Assembly: GCF_030499575.1 (NCBI RefSeq)
Contig: NZ_JASTLC010000001.1
Coordinates: forward strand, 6,286,001-6,350,000
DNA length: 64,000 nt
Direction of reading: 5' to 3'
Origin: Streptomyces sp. DG2A-72
GTDB taxonomy: Bacteria > Actinomycetota > Actinomycetes > Streptomycetales > Streptomycetaceae
This document shows positions 58,113 to 64,000 of this stretch, one piece after another. The notes beneath the pieces are model-generated. The model was not told where the DNA came from. It made no database searches and was given only the letters and a program-made list of their open reading frames with translations. Each line of letters starts with the position of its first letter. Position 1 is the stretch's first letter. Made by a program: the position numbers and the translations under genes.

Positions 58113-59351
58113 ATGCCTCGTTGGAGGGCCTTGCCGGATGAACTCGATCCGCAGGTCAGGGAGTTCGCGAGCCAGTTGCGGAGACTGGTGGACCGCAGCG
58201 GCCTGAGCGTCGCCGCGGTGGCCGACCGCACGGGCTACAGCAAGACGTCCTGGGAGCGTTATCTCAACGGCCGGCTGCTCGCGCCCAAGGGTGCGATCGT
58301 CGCGCTGGCCGAGGTGACCGAGACCAATCCCATTCATCTGACGACCATGTGGGAGCTGGCCGAGCGTGCCTGGAGCCGTTCGGAGATGCGTCACGACATG
58401 ACCATGGAGGCGATCCGGATCTCCCAGGCGCGTGCCGCGCTCGGGGAGTTCGGGGCGCCGCCCGCCAACGCGAAGAGCGGCAAGACGGCCCGCAAGAGCG
58501 GCAGCGCGACGGCGACGCCGGGGATCGCGGGACCGGCGGGGGTGGCGCCGACGGTGCCGCCGCAGCCGACGGGGCCGGATGTGCGGGACGCGGAGCCCGG
58601 TGCGCCCGGTCGCTCCGGTGGGGGCAACTCGTGGGGGATGGCCGGGTATGCGGGGCCTTCGCAGGGCGGGGGGTCGCGAGCGGCGGGTACGGGTGCGGGT
58701 GCGGGTGTGCCTGCGGGTTTGGGTGGTGCCGTGCCGGGAGCCGCTGTGCCAGGTGCCGCGGCGCCGGGTGCTGCTGTTCCGGGGGCTGCCGTGCCGGGGG
58801 CGTTCGGTGAGCCGCCGCAGGGGCCTCGTCCGGGGGACGGTTCGCCGTCCGGCGGGGCGTCGGGGAAGCGCAAGGTGACGATGTTCCTGGCGGGGGTCGT
58901 CGGAGTTCTCGTCGTGGTCGCCGCCGTGTTCTTCTTCATGGAGCGCGGCGACGACAAGCCCGAGGACACCGCCAAGTCGCCCTCGCCGTCCGCCAGCTCC
59001 GATCCCGCGCTGCCCGCCGGAGTCAAGTGCAGTGGCGCCGACTGCACGGGCAAGGACGCGGAGGCCATGGGGTGCAGCGGGGACCTTGTGACCACCGCGA
59101 AGACGGCGACTGTCGGTACGACGGTCGTCGAGGTGCGGTACAGCGAGACCTGTGGCGCGGCGTGGGGACGTATCACCGCCGCCGCGCAGGGCGATGAGGT
59201 GCAGGTGACGGTGGGGAAGGCCGAGCAGACGGGGTCCATCACCGCCGCCGGGGACACGATCGCGTACACGCCGATGGTGGCCGTGAAGGATGCGGGCGAG
59301 GCGGAGGCGTGCGTGACGTTGGCCTCCGGGGAGCAGGGCTGCACGGAGTAG
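58113..59351 (+). CDS. Membrane-anchored XRE protein with external DUF2690-like domain
   Basis: 412 aa from ATG 58113. The XRE domain is about 8-75 (FASQLRRLVDRSGLSVAAVA, DRTGYSKTSWERYLNGRLL). A long Gly/Ala/Pro-rich linker follows with repeats of GAAVPGA. One membrane helix is near 255-275 (MFLAGVVGVLVVVAAVFFFM). The external C-terminal domain (about 300-412) has Cys in VKCSGADCTGKD, MGCSGD and YSETCGAAWGRI: DUF2690. Such proteins are numerous in Streptomyces; the likely role is a wall- or stress-linked signal across the membrane. It shares its HTH type with the gene before. Confidence 0.88.
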   Translation: MPRWRALPDELDPQVREFASQLRRLVDRSGLSVAAVADRTGYSKTSWERYLNGRLLAPKGAIVALAEVTETNPIHLTTMWELAERAWSRSEMRHDMTMEAIRISQARAALGEFGAPPANAKSGKTARKSGSATATPGIAGPAGVAPTVPPQPTGPDVRDAEPGAPGRSGGGNSWGMAGYAGPSQGGGSRAAGTGAGAGVPAGLGGAVPGAAVPGAAAPGAAVPGAAVPGAFGEPPQGPRPGDGSPSGGASGKRKVTMFLAGVVGVLVVVAAVFFFMERGDDKPEDTAKSPSPSASSDPALPAGVKCSGADCTGKDAEAMGCSGDLVTTAKTATVGTTVVEVRYSETCGAAWGRITAAAQGDEVQVTVGKAEQTGSITAAGDTIAYTPMVAVKDAGEAEACVTLASGEQGCTE

Positions 59352-60711
<1,360 letters not shown>

Positions 60712-60727
60712 GCCGACGCTCTCTCTC

Positions 60728-60762
60728 GATCCCCGGGCCGCGGTGCGCGTGGCCCGGGGATC
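60728..60762. terminator. Bidirectional terminator mdh / fusion protein
   Basis: GATCCCCGGGCC (60728-60739) and GGCCCGGGGATC (60751-60762), 12 bp perfect. The right arm touches the stop codon of the minus-strand gene. Confidence 0.8.
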
Positions 60763-63700
60763 AGTGCGTTGAGGTGGGGACGACGCGTTCCGCGAGTTCC
60801 AGGTACGCGTGCGTGGTCGCGGGGCGCAGCTTGTCCAGGCTTTGAAAGCGGTTGTTCCGCAGGTATGTGTCGTACGGGATGCGGACTACTTGCGAGGGAC
60901 TGATCCGTTGGCGCTCCGCCAGGTCGGAGGACAGGTCGGGACGCCTGCCGTCCCTGTTGCTGATGACAATCAGCGCGTCGTCGACGAGGCCTGCGTGCCG
61001 GGTGGCGCGCAACTCGTCGAGGATGTTCTCCGCGATCTGCACGTCCCATGGCGAGGGGCCGCAGCACAGCAGCAGTCGGTCCGTCAGATCCAGCACCACC
61101 TCTGCGGAACGGGTCGGCCAGCGCCCTCCCCAGTCGGTGAGCACGAACGCGTAGTACGGATCGGTCTGCTGCAGCACACGTGAATACTCCTGCGCGTGCG
61201 CGGGATTGGGTCCGGCCCGGCCCTTGCGATGCGCGGCCAGCTCCAGACCGGAGCCGAGGCGTGTGGTGCGGCTGCGGATCTGCTCGTACGAGGCGTCGCC
61301 CGGCAGCAGCGCGAGATCGCGCGGCGTGCCCGGCTCGCGGTTCTCCAGGAAGCGGTGGAGTGACCCCATGGTGGGCGCCCCGTCCAGGGCGAGCACGGGC
61401 TCGCCGCGGACCGCGGCTAGGAGCGAGCCGAGGACGACCGTCGTGGTACGGCGCCCGCAGCCGGAGTGGACGCCGAGCAGGGCCAGCCGTACGCCGTAGC
61501 GCAGCGGTACGCGCAGCCGATCCAGTCGCTCCTCGGTCTCCTGTCGGGCCGCACGGGAGCGGGGCAGCCGCAGGGGGGCTTCAGTCGGCTTCCAGCTGTT
61601 GAGCAACAGTCTCAGGGGCTGCCGGGGCGGAGGGCCGGACGGATCCGGGTCGGGGCCGGGCGCGTCCCTTGTCGCCCGTTTCAGGTCGATGTACCGGGCC
61701 AGCACATCCGCCACCTCACCCGCCGCCGGACGCTCGTCGGGATCGTCGTCGAGGCAGCGCAGGACCAGGCGCCGCAGCTGCCCCCAGGTGTCTCCCTGCC
61801 ACAGGTGCATGCCCTCCGGCAGGCCGGGCAGATGCACGCCGGCCTTGCTGCTGATCAGTTGCAGCAGCTCGCCCAGCGCGCGCACGCTGTCCGCCTTCGT
61901 CGGCACCGGACCGGTGCCCGCGTACCGCCCGTCGATGGCGCAGTCCGACAGATCGGCGAGCACCACCGAGCGGCGCAGCACGATCACACTGTCGGCTCCG
62001 AGGTCCGCGGGGACGATGTCGTTGGTGTGGCAGACGCTGAGCGCGCTCGCCAGATGCCAGGCGACGAGCAGCCCGGCGAGCACGTCGAAGGGTGCGGTGC
62101 CGTCCGCGACGGACCGCTCCACCAGGTCCGCGAGGCGCGGCGGCTGCCGGGCGGGCGCGTCGGCGTCGGCGACCGGAGCCATCGCCAGCCAGGGCGGGCT
62201 GTCGTCGAGTCCGGTGCCGAGCAGGCTGGGTGCGTACCGTCCGTGCAGCCGCGCCAGTACCTTGGCCTCGACCTCCAGCAACCGGGCGTTCGCGGCGGGC
62301 AGATCGGGCCGTGGGGTGCGCAGGACCGCCCATCGGCCGTGTTCGTCGACGGCCCGGTATGCCACGGTCCGCCGGCCGCGGCGCCGACCGCGCAGCTCGT
62401 ACGGGCCGAGGCGGCGCGGGTCGGTGTCGGTGAGCGGGCTCCAGTCGTCGTCGGCGGGCGGCTGCGGATCGGGCGGTGTCGGTCCGCCGGTCCGCCGTCC
62501 GACCGGCACCCCGAACCGCTCCAGCAGCCGCCGCTCCACGCTGGTGAACGGCCGGTGCGAGACGGGGAGTTCGGCGGAGCCGTCCGGGTGGGCGAGCCAG
62601 GCGGGGAAGTCGGGGGAGTTGCCCGCCAGTTGCTCCAGGCGGCGGCCGATGCTGCGGCTGGTGCTGAGGAGTTCGGCCTGCGGTACGGCGTCAAGGAGCA
62701 CCGACTTGGCGTCCTCGCTGAAGTCGAAGACCCGGTGCTTGGCGGGCAGCGGGCCCGGCACCGGCGCCGGATGCGGCCGGACCAGGCCGCCCAGGAACAC
62801 CTCCGCGAGATGCGAGGTCCGGGCCGGCCACGGCACCGCCGTCTGCACCAGCCGCATCACCGGCACCGACAGCGGTGACACGGCGGCGAGATGGGCGGCG
62901 AGCCGGTACGCCTCCGGGGTGGCCGCGTCCCGGAAGTGCTGCGCGCTGTGCAGATCGCCGGCCGCGGTGACGGCGGCGTACGGGCTGGGCCGGGACAGCA
63001 GCGGCAGCTCCATGGTCGTGCCCGGCGAGGCGAGCAGCCGCGCCCAGTCGCCGAGCGCGCGGGCGGTGGGCTCCAGGACCGGCACCGGGACGCCCTCGAA
63101 GCGGGCCAGGCCGGGCAGGACCGGGTCGGCGATCTGCCAGGAGGTGTTGGCGCCGCCGATGTGCCGGGTCGTGGCCTGCCAGCGCTCGGCGCGGATGCCG
63201 GACGCCTCCCACATGTCGGGCGGCAGGGTGTGCAGCAGGGCGACGGGGCCGCGGTCGGCCCACGTCCGCAGCAGCTCGTACAGCGCGGGGTGGCGCCAGG
63301 CCGTGCCCATGCCGTCGCTGACGACGAGGACGAGGGTGCGGCCCGTCGGGTCGTTGACCGTGGTCGTCGGCAGGGACGTGCTGTGCTGCTCGAACGGCCG
63401 GGCGTGCAGCCGGGGTCCGCGGGCGGAGCGGGTGTCCAGGCCGAGGACGCGGGTGGTCGCGAAGGCGCCGAGGCGTTCCAGCAGGACGCGCAGTTCGGCG
63501 CCGAGCCGGTGCCACAGCAGCATCGACAGGCCGTCGTCGACGAGGAGTACGAGGTGCAGCCAGCGTTCCTGCACGGGCCGCTGCACCACGTCCGGCAGCC
63601 CCGTCTCGGCGAGCTCGGCCGCGGTGCGCTCCTCGTCGATCTCCCGCCGGTGCCGGCTGGCGTGCCGGCGGCGCAACGGCCGTAGCGCACGGCCGAGTTC

Positions 63701-64000
63701 CAGCTCGTTGCCCAGCGCCTTGCTCTCCGGGACGCGCACCGGCATCGCCGACCGCGGCCGGGGCTCGGGCCGCCGCTCGGGGGGCGGGATCCGCGCCGGC
63801 GCGGAGCGGGCCGACGCGTACAGCGAGGGCGCGGTGAGGTCGGGCAGGTCGTCACCCTCCGGACGCGGCGTGGGCGCCGGCGGCGTCTCGGTGTCCGATG
63901 CGGTGGCGGAGGCCTCGGGCGGGGCGGGGCGGGGGGCGTGCAGGTCCCGGGTGAGCGGGGCGACCTTTCCCGCGGGCAGCCGGCGGGCCAGCCAGAGCAC
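60761..64000 (-). CDS. vWA-like / pseudokinase / ParA-like ATPase fusion (SAV_2336 type), 5' truncated by window
   Basis: 1079 codons are visible; the frame is open at the right edge and family members begin further upstream. After a Pro/Arg linker, residues about 140-330 are a vWA-like domain with MIDAS-type [11 protein letters not shown] and [10 protein letters not shown]. About 545-775 are a kinase-like fold ([20 protein letters not shown]) lacking a normal HRD ([11 protein letters not shown]) and with a LADLSD in place of DFG, so a pseudokinase. About 835-1079 are a MinD/ParA-like ATPase with P-loop [12 protein letters not shown]. Such SAV_2336-N proteins occur in actinobacterial conflict or signalling loci. 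Partner genes would lie beyond the window. Confidence 0.8.
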   Translation of the reverse strand: MLWLARRLPAGKVAPLTRDLHAPRPAPPEASATASDTETPPAPTPRPEGDDLPDLTAPSLYASARSAPARIPPPERRPEPRPRSAMPVRVPESKALGNELELGRALRPLRRRHASRHRREIDEERTAAELAETGLPDVVQRPVQERWLHLVLLVDDGLSMLLWHRLGAELRVLLERLGAFATTRVLGLDTRSARGPRLHARPFEQHSTSLPTTTVNDPTGRTLVLVVSDGMGTAWRHPALYELLRTWADRGPVALLHTLPPDMWEASGIRAERWQATTRHIGGANTSWQIADPVLPGLARFEGVPVPVLEPTARALGDWARLLASPGTTMELPLLSRPSPYAAVTAAGDLHSAQHFRDAATPEAYRLAAHLAAVSPLSVPVMRLVQTAVPWPARTSHLAEVFLGGLVRPHPAPVPGPLPAKHRVFDFSEDAKSVLLDAVPQAELLSTSRSIGRRLEQLAGNSPDFPAWLAHPDGSAELPVSHRPFTSVERRLLERFGVPVGRRTGGPTPPDPQPPADDDWSPLTDTDPRRLGPYELRGRRRGRRTVAYRAVDEHGRWAVLRTPRPDLPAANARLLEVEAKVLARLHGRYAPSLLGTGLDDSPPWLAMAPVADADAPARQPPRLADLVERSVADGTAPFDVLAGLLVAWHLASALSVCHTNDIVPADLGADSVIVLRRSVVLADLSDCAIDGRYAGTGPVPTKADSVRALGELLQLISSKAGVHLPGLPEGMHLWQGDTWGQLRRLVLRCLDDDPDERPAAGEVADVLARYIDLKRATRDAPGPDPDPSGPPPRQPLRLLLNSWKPTEAPLRLPRSRAARQETEERLDRLRVPLRYGVRLALLGVHSGCGRRTTTVVLGSLLAAVRGEPVLALDGAPTMGSLHRFLENREPGTPRDLALLPGDASYEQIRSRTTRLGSGLELAAHRKGRAGPNPAHAQEYSRVLQQTDPYYAFVLTDWGGRWPTRSAEVVLDLTDRLLLCCGPSPWDVQIAENILDELRATRHAGLVDDALIVISNRDGRRPDLSSDLAERQRISPSQVVRIPYDTYLRNNRFQSLDKLRPATTHAYLELAERVVPTSTH

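Overview
The window is about 72% G+C throughout. Gene order and proteins point to a Streptomyces chromosome: core genes pcrA, icmB, sucC-sucD, purN-purH, folD and mdh lie in the order known from the S. coelicolor SCO479x-SCO482x region. GTG/TTG starts, GTGA/ATGA overlaps, leaderless promoters and typical Streptomyces intergenic repeats agree with this.

Left part (1-13.6 kb): the end of a histidine kinase with its LuxR-type response regulator; two secreted NlpC/P60 cell-wall hydrolases, one behind a c-di-AMP (ydaO) riboswitch; a TDT-type transporter broken by two frameshifts; a secreted ScyD/ScyE-like protein; PcrA helicase; an M23 endopeptidase; a lipase-like hydrolase; and the small B12-binding subunit IcmB.

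13.7-22.0 kb holds the most interesting block. It is a divergent cluster: SWIM zinc-finger protein and DUF5691 protein leftward; MoxR AAA+ ATPase, DUF5682 protein, a 96-residue ORF and a vWA protein rightward. It resembles E. coli yehLMPQ. The two arms are separated by a perfect 12-bp inverted repeat whose halves each carry the TTGTCRGTG-N8-TANNNT promoter of the PafBC (LexA-independent) DNA-damage response. A near-perfect copy of the same promoter precedes pcrA.

22-35.5 kb: two secreted, repeat-rich proteins; sucCD; an unusual XRE/sigma-like/membrane fusion; a PerM-like DUF6350 membrane protein; purN-purH. The order sucCD-perM-purNH is also that of mycobacteria.

35.5-55.6 kb is an accessory region between purH and folD. 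It holds small secreted beta/gamma-crystallin or I36-inhibitor-like proteins, an XRE-DUF5753/DUF397/RsbW-like (whiJ/abaA-type) set, two winged-helix regulators (one with a TTA codon), two duplicated FHA-protein/Ser-Thr-kinase modules whose kinases carry different extracellular wall domains (peptidoglycan-binding versus lytic-transglycosylase-like), a large Ala-rich ALF-repeat protein, and a degenerate trypsin fused to lectin and FG-GAP repeats. A shared element, consensus TGGAAAGTTTCAGG, recurs in several promoter regions here.

Right end (55.8-64 kb): folD, a DUF3017 protein, two membrane-anchored XRE proteins, mdh, and the C-terminal 1079 residues of a vWA-like/pseudokinase/ParA-like fusion that runs off the window. 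No tRNA, rRNA, CRISPR array, IS element or prophage was recognised.
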